A stretch of 64,000 bases of DNA from Candidatus Poribacteria bacterium (GTDB lineage Bacteria; Poribacteria; WGA-4E; WGA-3G). The notes under the pieces are model-generated. The model had not been told where the DNA came from. It saw nothing but the letters and a program-made list of their open reading frames with translations, and ran no database searches. Below, in pieces: positions 35,425 to 44,542 of this stretch (the first letter of the stretch is position 1; each line of letters starts with the position of its first letter). The position numbers were made by a program, and so were the translations under genes. The stretch is taken from contig JAJDTM010000056.1 of NCBI GenBank assembly GCA_022827185.1, positions 62,001-126,000 of the forward strand, in the 5' to 3' direction.

Positions 35425-36906
35425 ATGGCGAAACAACCGAATATTCTTTTTCTTATGACGGATCAGCAGCGTTTTGATACCGTCGGTGCCCTCGGAGATC
35501 CGATGATTCAGACCCCAGGATTAGACCGAATTGTACGAGAGGGAACAAGTTTTACCTCGGCGTATTGTCCGTCCCCTGTATGTGTGGCATCGCGTTGTAG
35601 TTTTCTGCTCGGACAATGGGTACATGAGACGGAATGCACCAGCAATTCAGCAATGCCCCAAGACCGAGTTTCAGTGATGGAGCTGCTCAACGAAGCAGGC
35701 TATCAGACACACGGTATCGGCAAAATGCATTTCACACCGCAAGGACGTAAAATGTGGGGGTTTGAGACGCGCGACTATTCCGAAGAAGGACCCGGTCCTG
35801 ACGACTTCACGGCTTCTCTGGTTGAAAACGGCTACGACCATGTCGTTGCACCGCACGGCGAGCGGAGTGAATACTATTATATCCCACAACCCTCACAACT
35901 CCCCGCACGTCTACACCATACACAGTGGGTAGGCGATAGAACGCTTGAATTCTTCTCACGGCGCAATACGGAGCGCCCCTTTTTATGTTGGAGCAGTTTT
36001 ATTAAACCACATCCACCCTTTGAATCGCCTGTACCGTGGAACAGACTCTATCGTACCGTCGAGATGCCATTACCTTTCCTACCACCAGATTATGAGCATC
36101 TACATACCTATTGGAACCGACACCAAAATCGTTACAAATATCGCGACCAAGGGCGGGATATGAACCTCCTTCGGACGATGCGTGCCGCTTACTATGCAGC
36201 GATCTCCTTCATTGATTATCAGGTCGGTCGCATCCTTGACTATCTTGAAGCGGAAGGTGAATTAGACAACACATTAATCCTTTACACCTCCGATCACGGC
36301 GAGTTGCTCGGCGACTATGACTGCTACGGCAAACGCTCATTCCTTGACGCTGCAGCCCGGATTCCACTGCTTGTCCGCTACCCGGAACGTTTCGAGGCAA
36401 ACGCGCAGTGCGATACACCTACCAGTCTTGTGGATGTGCTGCCGACAAGTCTCGGTGCAGCAGGCTTACCATTACAGGCAGACCGGAGCGGTGTGGATCT
36501 CGCGGATATTGCCACTGGAAATATACAACGGGATGCTATCATCGGTCAATTGGGACAGGAGAGTACGGGACTCTATATGCTCCTGACAAACGAATACAAG
36601 TACATCTACTCCGCCGCTGATCGGCAAGAGTGGCTCTTCAGGCGTATGCAAGGTAGACTCGACGAGCGGAATCTCGCTGGTAATCCGGGATATGCCAGAA
36701 TTCTTAACGCTTATCGAAAACGTTTGATTGAATGGTTCCGCAGCGACGGTTATGAAGTCCCGCTTGACGGTAATAAATGGCGAGACTTCCCACCACCCGT
36801 TGAACCTGAGAATCCAGATGCGGGTCAGCTTTTCCAAGATGGACGTTCCGTGAGTGATCAGTTTCCACCCGGGTATTCACCAAATGTGGACACACTCAGA
36901 AGTTGA
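35425..36906 (+). CDS. Sulfatase (alkaline phosphatase superfamily)
   Basis: About 493 residues from ATG 35425, preceded by AGAAAGGA; a frame extension to 35356 covers the promoter region and is unlikely. Sulfatase features: QPNILFLMTDQQRFDTVG with the metal-binding Asp, the CVASR motif (Cys53 to Arg57) whose Cys is converted to formylglycine, GKMHF, PFLCWSSFIKPHPPF, and TSDHGELLGD. It hydrolyses sulfate esters, probably from algal or host glycans. No signal peptide is visible, so it would act in the cytoplasm on imported sulfated sugars or needs a cryptic export route. No formylglycine-generating enzyme is in the window. Confidence 0.9.
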   Translation: MAKQPNILFLMTDQQRFDTVGALGDPMIQTPGLDRIVREGTSFTSAYCPSPVCVASRCSFLLGQWVHETECTSNSAMPQDRVSVMELLNEAGYQTHGIGKMHFTPQGRKMWGFETRDYSEEGPGPDDFTASLVENGYDHVVAPHGERSEYYYIPQPSQLPARLHHTQWVGDRTLEFFSRRNTERPFLCWSSFIKPHPPFESPVPWNRLYRTVEMPLPFLPPDYEHLHTYWNRHQNRYKYRDQGRDMNLLRTMRAAYYAAISFIDYQVGRILDYLEAEGELDNTLILYTSDHGELLGDYDCYGKRSFLDAAARIPLLVRYPERFEANAQCDTPTSLVDVLPTSLGAAGLPLQADRSGVDLADIATGNIQRDAIIGQLGQESTGLYMLLTNEYKYIYSAADRQEWLFRRMQGRLDERNLAGNPGYARILNAYRKRLIEWFRSDGYEVPLDGNKWRDFPPPVEPENPDAGQLFQDGRSVSDQFPPGYSPNVDTLRS

Positions 36907-36977
36907 GCGCGATACAATAATTAAAGGCTGTTCGCGCGAAGCGCATCAGGTACGCATGTTACAAACTTTCCTAAACC

Positions 36978-38318
36978 ATGCCTATACATCGCTCTGTTAA
37001 AACGTTAATTTCAAAGGCAGGATGGCACGCCTATAACACTTATCGTAAAGGTGTGCGCTACCGCTCCAAACTCTTACGAGCAGCTGCGCTGTTAGATGCA
37101 CCGCGCGAAACTATTGAAGCATATCAGGCAGCACGTTTAGAAAAACTCCTCCGGCACGCCTATCAGACAACACCTTATTACCGTGAATTACTAAAGACGG
37201 GGACACCTGATATTTCGCAAATTCCACCACTTGAGAAGCAGGATATCCGAGAACAATTGGAAAGACTCTGTTCTACAGCCTTCACTGAGGAGCAACGAAT
37301 CGAGAACGCTACGGGTGGCTCAACAGGGACGCCGCTGACGTTCTATCAAGATAGGAACTATTGGAATCAACGAAACTTGAGCGTCTACTATTTCGATCGA
37401 TGGGCAGGCTGGAATTTCGGGCAATCGCAATTGGTGATCTGGGGTGCCCCCGCAGATTTGGAAGACGATGGACACTGGAAATATCGGTTCAACAACTTCT
37501 GGCGGAATCAGTATTGGCTCAACGGGTTTCACCTGACAGACAAAGCGATGCTCGCCGTGTTTGAACAGATGAATCAATCCCCCCCACAGACGATCCTCGC
37601 GTATCCTTCATCACTTTACCAATTTGCTACGTTTCTCTCTGATAACGACTTGATTCCGCAATGGAATTTGAAAGGCATTATAGCTTCTGCTGAAATGTTA
37701 CATCCACATTACCGCGCCTTAGCCGAGATTATTTTCAAAGCACAGGTCCATAATCGCTACGGCGGACGGGAAGTCGGGTTAATCGGAATGGAATGTACAG
37801 AAGGCAGGATGCATATCAACTGTCGTGACATCTATCTCGAAATAGACAGTCCTGAGCCATACAGCGAACCCGGGGAAATTCTGGTCACGCAGCTCAATAA
37901 TTATGCTATGCCATTTATTCGGTACCGGATTGGAGATATCGGTATGCTCTCGGACGAAGTATGCCCCTGTGGTAATGCCTTACCTATTTTGGCTGAACTG
38001 CTTGGACGCACCACTGCAACTTTCCGCACAAGAATGGGGACATTGATACACGGAGGCTATTTCACGCGACAGTTCTACGGGGTCAAAGGCGTGAACCAGT
38101 TCCAGATAATCCAAGAGACCCTTAAGCATTGTGTCTTAAAAGTAGTTGTTAATGGACAGTGGACAGAGGCAACACATCGTTATCTGGTTCAGTGTATCCA
38201 GAAGGCACTCGGTGGAGATGTCGTTGTCACAGTGAAATTTGTAGAAGATATTCCGGTTCCTGCATCAGGAAAGCGGGAATATACGATTTCAAAAGTAGGG
38301 GCACCTGCTACGCATTAA
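36978..38318 (+). CDS. CapK/PaaK-like AMP-forming ligase
   Basis: 446 residues. Phenylacetate-CoA ligase/CapK family: YYRELLKTG, ATGGSTGTPLTFYQD (the adenylate P-loop), NRYGGREVGLIGMECTEG, FIRYRIGDIG, and a C-terminal lid LLGRTTATFRTRMG. CapK relatives act in capsule or surface polysaccharide assembly; PaaK activates aryl acids as CoA esters. Large paralogous families of this type occur near sugar-nucleotide genes, and a nucleotidyltransferase fusion lies just downstream on the opposite strand, favouring the surface-polysaccharide reading. Confidence 0.85.
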   Translation: MPIHRSVKTLISKAGWHAYNTYRKGVRYRSKLLRAAALLDAPRETIEAYQAARLEKLLRHAYQTTPYYRELLKTGTPDISQIPPLEKQDIREQLERLCSTAFTEEQRIENATGGSTGTPLTFYQDRNYWNQRNLSVYYFDRWAGWNFGQSQLVIWGAPADLEDDGHWKYRFNNFWRNQYWLNGFHLTDKAMLAVFEQMNQSPPQTILAYPSSLYQFATFLSDNDLIPQWNLKGIIASAEMLHPHYRALAEIIFKAQVHNRYGGREVGLIGMECTEGRMHINCRDIYLEIDSPEPYSEPGEILVTQLNNYAMPFIRYRIGDIGMLSDEVCPCGNALPILAELLGRTTATFRTRMGTLIHGGYFTRQFYGVKGVNQFQIIQETLKHCVLKVVVNGQWTEATHRYLVQCIQKALGGDVVVTVKFVEDIPVPASGKREYTISKVGAPATH

Positions 38319-38326
38319 AATCACTG

Positions 38327-40741
38327 CTACGACAGACAGAGTTCTCGGAGCGGGGCATCCCGTTTTGTTCCACCTGGAAGATACGCCAAAATCATCCCAT
38401 CAATCGGCAGATTTCGATCCGCGACAACACCCGTACTCCGTTCCGCTGTTAAACCCTTTGAAAGCAGTAGATAAAAGGTATCTTTTGCCCAACCCGGTGT
38501 GGTATAGAAATTTCCCTGTCCCTTTGAAATAACAAGATCGGTTTCCAACACCGCGTTCACAAATTCAGGTGTCGCCTGATAGAGATTGGTGCCGATCGTC
38601 TTTGCACCTGACGACATCAGCTTGACGCTCCCTTCCCGAATGGCTTCCTGAAGTTCCCGGAATTGCGGGTATCCTATTATTTCATGTAGATCGGCAAGGG
38701 TTACGTCGTTACTGGCGTTATCCGCTTTGCCAGCCACAATTATCTGGTGTCCGCACTGAACAAGTTCCTGAATGAAGGTAATATCAAAAATCACTTCTCC
38801 GTCGTTATCAGCAAGCCAGAGAATGTGCTGCGGCGCGCCATCAATAACCTTTACGTGGAACTGTTCATAACAATCAATAGCGAAAGGCGTTTCAACTGCT
38901 GCCCGCAGTGCTTCAGAAAAGTATTCAGGGTTTGCATTGAGTTTATTTACAACCCGCGCGCTACTATAATCAATGATATTTCCAGCAACGACCAACTTCA
39001 AACGCGTCGGCCAGTTGTCTTCCCAAAAATCCGACAGCAAGGTGAGCGCAGTCTGTCGTGCTTTTAGTTTATCGCTGTGATAAGGGTTCGGATTACCGGT
39101 ATGGAGACCTACCATCTCAAAGATACTTCCCCATAACTCTTCAGGCGTGAGGGCTTCAATCAGGTAATCAGAATTTGCGCGTCGCAGATCCAAAAGTGTT
39201 TGGACGGCATCACGCCCAACCTGTTGTAAATCTGAATCGCTCGTCGCACGCGGGATGAGTTCCGCAGCACTATGCGATTGCACATGTTGCCGAAGGTTTT
39301 CCCAATCCGGCAATTCCTTCTTTTCCCCAAAGGTGAACACACCAGGGATGTATTCCGGTGGCACGATCTGATCAAAAAGCCGTTTTGGAACCGCAAGTGG
39401 GGCTTGTGCCGGTGGAACCCCAAGTGTTTGATGCGTCAAAGCGATACCCGACGGAATCACTGTGCCACGCGCAGCAACTCCTGAAAGCTGAACACCCTTA
39501 CCCACGCTCACTGCATCGAATGTAGAATCCTTAATCGTGCTACCTGTCGCAAGTCCACGGACGGGTTCCGACAATGTTTCTGGAAGTGGGTTTGATTCAA
39601 AAATCGTATCGTTCGCGGAGACATCTTGCAATCCTACAGCGTTTCCTACCGTTGTTGCCCCAAACAGCGTAACATTTTCGAGCCTACAATAATCACCAAC
39701 CTGAACCTTTTCCCCGAGATGCACCCTACCGATGAGATAGCACGCCGTGCCAACCTCAATATCATCGCCAGCCAATGTTATCTGGGCATTCGGATCAACG
39801 CGAACGCCTTTCTGCGCCAAAGACGCTTGCACCTGAGCAAACAGTGCCGCTTCACCCGATAGGACATTTGACCATCTGTTAACCCCAGACAACACGTCAC
39901 CGCGGTAGATAAAAGCGTTCGTTTTCAATCCGTCTTCATAACAGTGCCGGATGAGATCAACGTGATGGAGTTCGTTATTCCGATTTGTATGCGGTTCTAA
40001 TCGATGTATCCGATCTAACAACACGCTTTTCCGAATGAGTGTGATACCTGTGTTCGTATATGCTTCGCCGCGGTGCAAGCGGTCCCACATCTCCTGCTGT
40101 TCTGCTTCCGTCATGTCGTACCACTCTTTGGTTCCAGTGAGTCTTCCTTCAGCATCAAAGAAAAGTCCACCCTTATCCACGACTGTTTCAGGGATTTTAC
40201 CGCAGAGCGTAACATCCGCACCGGAGAGAAAATGGGAGAGCAGTGTCTGTGCGAAAATCTCACGTTCTAAAAACGGTTCGTCCCCGAACGCTACACCGAT
40301 CCATTCAGCATCGGAATCTTGGAGGACAGGCAATGCTGCTTGCAACGCGCCCCCCGTGCCGTTCATCTCTTCTTGGATACACGGAATCACATCGGGACCG
40401 AGCAGGTGCGCTGCAGATCCATTTTTCTCAATACGCACTGCCATCTGTGGATTGATAACGACAATATCGGGTCGATTGCCGGGCAGATAGCGTCGCGAGT
40501 GTTGGAGCATATTCTGTTCGCCGAAGGTGATGTCCAACGTTTTGCTCAAGCGTCCGGTAGGATCAATCCGCGTACCTTTACCCGCAGCAAGCACGACCCA
40601 TTGGGGTGTGAGATGGTGTTCAAGTGTATCTGGAGGAAGCGTGGAGAGGAAAATTTCAAGTGCAGCAGTATCAGCAGAAATCGCCGCAAGTATATCTTCT
40701 AATGGACAACCGAGTAAGTTTTCAAGGAGGTGTGTCTTCAT
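38327..40741 (-). CDS. Nucleotidyltransferase - left-handed beta-helix - DUF89 fusion
   Basis: 804 residues. The N-terminal domain has the nucleotidyltransferase signature VVLAAGKGTRIDPTGRLSKT (49-68), GNG-type GTGGALQAALP and GDEPF, as in GlmU-type sugar-nucleotide pyrophosphorylases. Residues about 310-440 form hexapeptide-like turns (IEVGTACYLIGRVHLGE, VGDYCRLENVTLFGATTVG), a left-handed beta-helix. Residues about 470-804 are a DUF89 metal-dependent phosphatase: LWLADNDGEVIFD (643-653), IIVAGKADNASNDVTLADL, and DLVISKGQGNF (735-745). DUF89 proteins remove damaged or surplus sugar phosphates. Its ATG directly follows the stop of hsdM. The combined protein could make a sugar nucleotide and destroy the unwanted phosphate form. 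Confidence 0.85.
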   Translation of the reverse strand: MKTHLLENLLGCPLEDILAAISADTAALEIFLSTLPPDTLEHHLTPQWVVLAAGKGTRIDPTGRLSKTLDITFGEQNMLQHSRRYLPGNRPDIVVINPQMAVRIEKNGSAAHLLGPDVIPCIQEEMNGTGGALQAALPVLQDSDAEWIGVAFGDEPFLEREIFAQTLLSHFLSGADVTLCGKIPETVVDKGGLFFDAEGRLTGTKEWYDMTEAEQQEMWDRLHRGEAYTNTGITLIRKSVLLDRIHRLEPHTNRNNELHHVDLIRHCYEDGLKTNAFIYRGDVLSGVNRWSNVLSGEAALFAQVQASLAQKGVRVDPNAQITLAGDDIEVGTACYLIGRVHLGEKVQVGDYCRLENVTLFGATTVGNAVGLQDVSANDTIFESNPLPETLSEPVRGLATGSTIKDSTFDAVSVGKGVQLSGVAARGTVIPSGIALTHQTLGVPPAQAPLAVPKRLFDQIVPPEYIPGVFTFGEKKELPDWENLRQHVQSHSAAELIPRATSDSDLQQVGRDAVQTLLDLRRANSDYLIEALTPEELWGSIFEMVGLHTGNPNPYHSDKLKARQTALTLLSDFWEDNWPTRLKLVVAGNIIDYSSARVVNKLNANPEYFSEALRAAVETPFAIDCYEQFHVKVIDGAPQHILWLADNDGEVIFDITFIQELVQCGHQIIVAGKADNASNDVTLADLHEIIGYPQFRELQEAIREGSVKLMSSGAKTIGTNLYQATPEFVNAVLETDLVISKGQGNFYTTPGWAKDTFYLLLSKGLTAERSTGVVADRNLPIDGMILAYLPGGTKRDAPLRELCLS

Positions 40742-42208
40742 TTAATCCTTACTGTCTAATTCTGCTTGGATGTTCTGAAACTGTGCTAATGCAGCCTCTA
40801 AATTCTCGGTGATTTCTGCCACTAATACATCTGGAGCGGGAAGGTCTGCGGCATCTTCAGAGGACCCATCTTTGATCCAGAAGATGTCAAGGTTGACATG
40901 CTCGCGTTCGATAAGTTCTTCATAACTGAAAGCACGAAATTGCTCGGTCTCAGTCCGCGCGTCGCGGTTATCTGGATTGTAGACAGAGGTAAAATCTTGC
41001 AGGTCGTTGTCTGTCAGTGGATTTGTTTTGAGTGTAAAGTTTTTATTTGTCCGTAGGTCGTAAATCCAAAGTTTCTGTGTCCACGGTTCTTCGCGCGCCG
41101 GTTTCTTATCAAAAAAGAGCACGTTTGCCTTGACACCTTGGGCGTAGAAGATACCGGTTGGCAATCGCAAGAGAGTATGGACATCAAATTGTTTGAGCAG
41201 CTGCTGGCGAATAGTTTCCCCGGCACCGCGTTCAAAGAGGACATTATCTGGAAGCACAACGGCAGCGCGTCCATCCGTTTTCAGAATAGTCTTGATGTGT
41301 TGGAGGAAGTTGAACTGTTTATTTGAAGTGGTTGCCCAGAAATCGTCGCGTTCATAAGTAAGCGATGTATTGCTGCGTTTACCTCCATCAGCAGTGATTG
41401 TAATACTACTCCTATTCCCGAATGGCGGATTGGTAAGCACCATATCGTAGCGTTCACCAGTGTCGCGACTAAGGCTATCAGTAGTTTTAATTGGACTTTC
41501 TGTCTCGCCGATGTTGTGTAAGAATAGATTCATCACACACAAGCGAACGACGTTATCGACGATATCTGTGCCAGTGAAAGTGTTAAATTTAAGAAAATCT
41601 TTCTGCTCGCGATCCATCCTACTGCCAAAATTTTCGGAAATATAGTCGTGAGCAGCGAGAAAAAAACCGCCCGTACCGCACGCTGGATCACAGATGGTTT
41701 TCATCGGTTCGGGACGCATCACGGTCACCATCGCCTTAATAAGGGGACGTGGTGTGAAATACTGACCTGCTCCGCTTTTCGTATCTTCGGCGTTTTTCTG
41801 TAGAAGTCCTTCGTAGATCGTGCCTTTGATGTCAGCAGTCATTCCGCTCCAATTCTCGTCGTTGATGAGGTGGATAAGGCGTTGCAAACTTGCAGGGGTT
41901 TGAATGCGGTTTTGCGACTTACGGAATATCACACCGAGTAAGCCTTGTTCATTACTCAGTTCTCGCAGGATTTTGACATACTGCGTCTCTAACTCGGCAC
42001 CACTTGCGTTGAGAAGACTCTCCCAATCTAAACCTGCAGGGATTGTTGAAGGTTTGTTCAAAGGCGGTTTTGTCTGTTCGTCAGCAAGTTTGAGAAATAA
42101 CAGATAGGTGAGTTGTTCGACGTAATCACCGTAACTGACGCCATCATCTCGGAGGACGTTACAGAAATTCCAAAGTTTTTGGACTATTGTTGCAGATTCG
42201 TTTGACAT
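40742..42208 (-). CDS. hsdM: Type I restriction-modification system, DNA methylase subunit M (second system)
   Basis: 488 residues. HsdM N-terminal domain, then GQYFTP (148-153), DPACGTGGF (174-182) and NPPFG (260-264), the SAM-binding and catalytic motifs of N6-adenine methylases. The tail carries an acidic end. It ends the second type I operon on the minus strand, after R, the Argonaute fusion, S and three further genes. It is not close in sequence to the hsdM at 918, so the two systems are independent acquisitions. Gap to the upstream gene is 31 bases. Confidence 0.95.
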   Translation of the reverse strand: MSNESATIVQKLWNFCNVLRDDGVSYGDYVEQLTYLLFLKLADEQTKPPLNKPSTIPAGLDWESLLNASGAELETQYVKILRELSNEQGLLGVIFRKSQNRIQTPASLQRLIHLINDENWSGMTADIKGTIYEGLLQKNAEDTKSGAGQYFTPRPLIKAMVTVMRPEPMKTICDPACGTGGFFLAAHDYISENFGSRMDREQKDFLKFNTFTGTDIVDNVVRLCVMNLFLHNIGETESPIKTTDSLSRDTGERYDMVLTNPPFGNRSSITITADGGKRSNTSLTYERDDFWATTSNKQFNFLQHIKTILKTDGRAAVVLPDNVLFERGAGETIRQQLLKQFDVHTLLRLPTGIFYAQGVKANVLFFDKKPAREEPWTQKLWIYDLRTNKNFTLKTNPLTDNDLQDFTSVYNPDNRDARTETEQFRAFSYEELIEREHVNLDIFWIKDGSSEDAADLPAPDVLVAEITENLEAALAQFQNIQAELDSKD

Positions 42209-42239
42209 AAGTCCGCCTTAATAGTGTTTGGAGCATTAG

Positions 42240-42650
42240 TCAATTTTGTTTCGGTGGCATGACTAATTCACTGGCAAGCGCAAGTTTTCTAGCTATGGCG
42301 CGACGAATTCTTCTATCTGCTGTTTTATGTTCTTCTCTTTCAACTGGAAAACCGGTGATGTTTGCATGTTGTGTATGCGAGCGTGGATCTGGAATAACTT
42401 TTAGATCATTCTCGTAGACGCTACAAGCAAACAGATCCGCTCTAGCATATATTGGTCGTTCATTTGTTTGGACATGTTCCCACCCAATTTTCCACACTGT
42501 GTCGCGAGAAAGTTTCGAGATACGAAATACGGATATATCTGTCTTCTTTCTGTGTGGAAGAAATGCTTCCTGTCTAACTATGTTAGGTTCATTGAAATGG
42601 TCACTATAACGAATAAAACGGGTGATCTTCTCACCCGGTAGAATATCCAT
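42240..42650 (-). CDS. Uncharacterised 136-residue protein in the second type I operon
   Basis: 136 residues, no recognised family. Notable blocks are LPGEKITRFIRYSDHF, SKLSRDTVWKIGWEHV and a SHTQHANITGFP motif, then a basic helix (DRRIRRAIARKLALASELV). The HxNITGFP end with a short charged tail recalls small proteins near Ntn-hydrolase or defence genes, but this is only an impression. It sits 16 bases after the 254-residue protein gene and 31 bases before hsdM. Likely soluble and cytoplasmic. Confidence 0.55.
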   Translation of the reverse strand: MDILPGEKITRFIRYSDHFNEPNIVRQEAFLPHRKKTDISVFRISKLSRDTVWKIGWEHVQTNERPIYARADLFACSVYENDLKVIPDPRSHTQHANITGFPVEREEHKTADRRIRRAIARKLALASELVMPPKQN

Positions 42651-42666
42651 AAAAAACAGATCCTTA

Positions 42667-43428
42667 TTATATGAGGCGTTTTAGAGTTTCAAGGAAACCT
42701 TCTAATAGGACTGTATCTGTCAAAGAACAAACACCATCAAGTTGACGGTTTTCTTCAAAGAAAATACCATAAATAGCAAGATTATCGCCGTAGATACCTA
42801 CAGTTACTATACCGTTCTCCGGACGCCATTCAAATCCAATGCTGCCATCTTCTGCCCAGCCAATGTGTGCCACCGGGATAGCATTATCAAAAAGTAGCTT
42901 TGCTAAAAGAAGTGCTTCCTCGTATGCGGATTCTGGAACAGGATCGATTTCCTTATCCGATGCGTAGGCTCTCTCTGCCTCTTGGCGGATCTTCGCGAGT
43001 TTGCCTTCGATATGAATCCAAGACTGAACCTCTTCTGGAACAGGATCGATTTCCTTATCCGATGCGTAGGCTCTCTCTGCCTCTTGGCGGATCTTCGCGA
43101 GTTTGCCTTCGACATGGATCCAAGGCTGAACCTCTGGGGAAAGTAGAGTGATAACCTGCTTTTTCCAATCTTGGTTCTCATTTTCTGGAATTATATCTGA
43201 GGCAATTTTAGTGGGGAAACCTATCCATTGTTCGCTAGTTGGAGCGAACCAACTAGTGAGATGTTCAGCCTTAAATTGTAGGGTAATCAGGTTGAACCAG
43301 TCCTCAGTTTGGAGAACTTGTTCGGTTTCTCTTCGTTCAACACAATCTATACCTCCCAATTTCAAGATGGACTGAGCATTGGAAGACTGGTCCGTGCTGG
43401 TTGGATTAATAATTATTTTCTGTGTCAT
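42667..43428 (-). CDS. Uncharacterised protein with internal 34-residue tandem repeat
   Basis: Start set at 43428 (MTQKIIINP), one base after the stop of the Ntn-hydrolase gene (43430); the longer frame to 43521 would run inside it. 253 residues. Residues about 100-166 hold two near-identical 34-residue units (WIHxEGKLAKIRQEAERAYA, then SDKEIDPVPE), from a recent DNA duplication. The C-terminal half (HIGWAEDGSIGFEWRPENG, VGIYGDNLAIYG) is a domain shared with the protein at 51967. No known function. Translationally linked to the Ntn-hydrolase. Confidence 0.7.
   Translation of the reverse strand: MTQKIIINPTSTDQSSNAQSILKLGGIDCVERRETEQVLQTEDWFNLITLQFKAEHLTSWFAPTSEQWIGFPTKIASDIIPENENQDWKKQVITLLSPEVQPWIHVEGKLAKIRQEAERAYASDKEIDPVPEEVQSWIHIEGKLAKIRQEAERAYASDKEIDPVPESAYEEALLLAKLLFDNAIPVAHIGWAEDGSIGFEWRPENGIVTVGIYGDNLAIYGIFFEENRQLDGVCSLTDTVLLEGFLETLKRLI
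42931..43134 (-). repeat. 102-base tandem duplication
   Basis: Two copies of a 102-base unit, 42931-43032 and 43033-43134, identical except for a handful of positions near the right end. It adds exactly 34 residues and keeps the frame. Such near-identical copies suggest a recent event. Confidence 0.9.
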
Positions 43429-43429
43429 T

Positions 43430-44224
43430 TTACTTGCCCTCCAAAACTTTGCCAAGAGGTTTTTGGCGTATCCATTGGAAACCGTCAAAAAGGGTAACAA
43501 GTGCGATATCAATATCACCACCTACGCTGGACGTCGCCGTCGAAAACCGTTGGTGGTCAATCGTAGTGCGAATTAAAAATTCCGCATAGTCAATTGCATC
43601 TTGCAAAGAAAATAGAGGATATGGAGGCTGACTTTCGGGCTGCGTTTTGTATAAACCCCATATTGCCTGAACAACTTCTTGACTTCCTGAGATAGTGCTG
43701 CCGAATGCATGTTGAACTCGGCGATGCACAGCTTTGCCAAGGTGAACTTCAACTGTTATAGGATCTGTATCATCGTAACCAACGACTTGAAATCCAAGGA
43801 CAGCTTGATCTTCCGGGATCGTATCCACAGAGGTATTTTCTCGCTTGAATTGTTCTTTCAAAAGTCCGTGAATTTCGTTGCCTATCTTTTCGGCGATATC
43901 GGTAACCCGTATAGGAGATGTTTCCTTTAATTTCTGTTCAAATAAACGTATTATGGAGTAGATAGATTTATTCTCAAGTAAACCGGCAGCACCAAATGCC
44001 CCTATACCGAACTTCCCACAAAATGGAAAAATTTTTTGCGCGTACGAGAAAGTTGTTTGTGGCAGAGAAAAAACAGAGGGCTGTTGAATTTTCTGCTTGT
44101 GATTGCCTTCTGGACAAGTCACGTCAACGGGTGCTTCCAACGAACCTTGTCCAATCAACGGTAATAAACTATCCGAAGCAATCACAACTCCATCTGGGAT
44201 TCTAACTGAAACGATGAGTGTCAT
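43430..44224 (-). CDS. Proteasome-like Ntn-hydrolase
   Basis: 264 residues. After removal of Met1 the N-terminal Thr2 is exposed, as in proteasome beta subunits and HslV: MTLIVSVRIPDGVVIASDSL shows Thr2, Asp18 at the expected distance, and SYAQKIFPFCGKFGIGAFGAAG supplies the Lys64 and the glycine-rich strand. Thr, Asp and Lys together make an active N-terminal-threonine peptidase site plausible. It may be a protease or an amidase. It starts a three-gene block (253-residue repeat protein, 136-residue protein, hsdM) in the second restriction operon. TAGGAAA precedes the ATG. Confidence 0.75.
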   Translation of the reverse strand: MTLIVSVRIPDGVVIASDSLLPLIGQGSLEAPVDVTCPEGNHKQKIQQPSVFSLPQTTFSYAQKIFPFCGKFGIGAFGAAGLLENKSIYSIIRLFEQKLKETSPIRVTDIAEKIGNEIHGLLKEQFKRENTSVDTIPEDQAVLGFQVVGYDDTDPITVEVHLGKAVHRRVQHAFGSTISGSQEVVQAIWGLYKTQPESQPPYPLFSLQDAIDYAEFLIRTTIDHQRFSTATSSVGGDIDIALVTLFDGFQWIRQKPLGKVLEGK

Positions 44225-44542
44225 ACTTAATATTTCCTAATTTAAATTCAGATGTTTGGCAATCAATTTGCCCAACTATGTTATCCTAGCTATTCAGTCT
44301 GCTGCAAAGTAGGATCGAGATTCAACCTCCCGATCAATCTTCTGCTATTGGACCGACTCCTAAATAGGGATTTTCTACGCTAAGACTGAAAAGCCACGAC
44401 TACGTGACGTTTAATTTTAACATAAGTTCTCATTAAATTTCAAGACTAATTCTAAATTTTACTATGCATACAGCGATTTTTACATAGGTCCGCATCAAAT
44501 GCAATGTTCACTCTCCACTTCTATCTTGACGTAAGATACATT
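44225..44542. other. Gene-free spacer between hsdS and the Ntn-hydrolase gene
   Basis: About 318 bases, AT-rich, no gene on either strand. It lies downstream of hsdS and upstream of the Ntn-hydrolase on the same strand, so it may carry a terminator for one and a promoter for the other, but I see no strong example of either. Confidence 0.5.

Noticed and set aside
42931..43134. Possible CRISPR or other repeat array
   Set aside because: Only two copies, directly abutting and in frame within a gene; it is a coding duplication.
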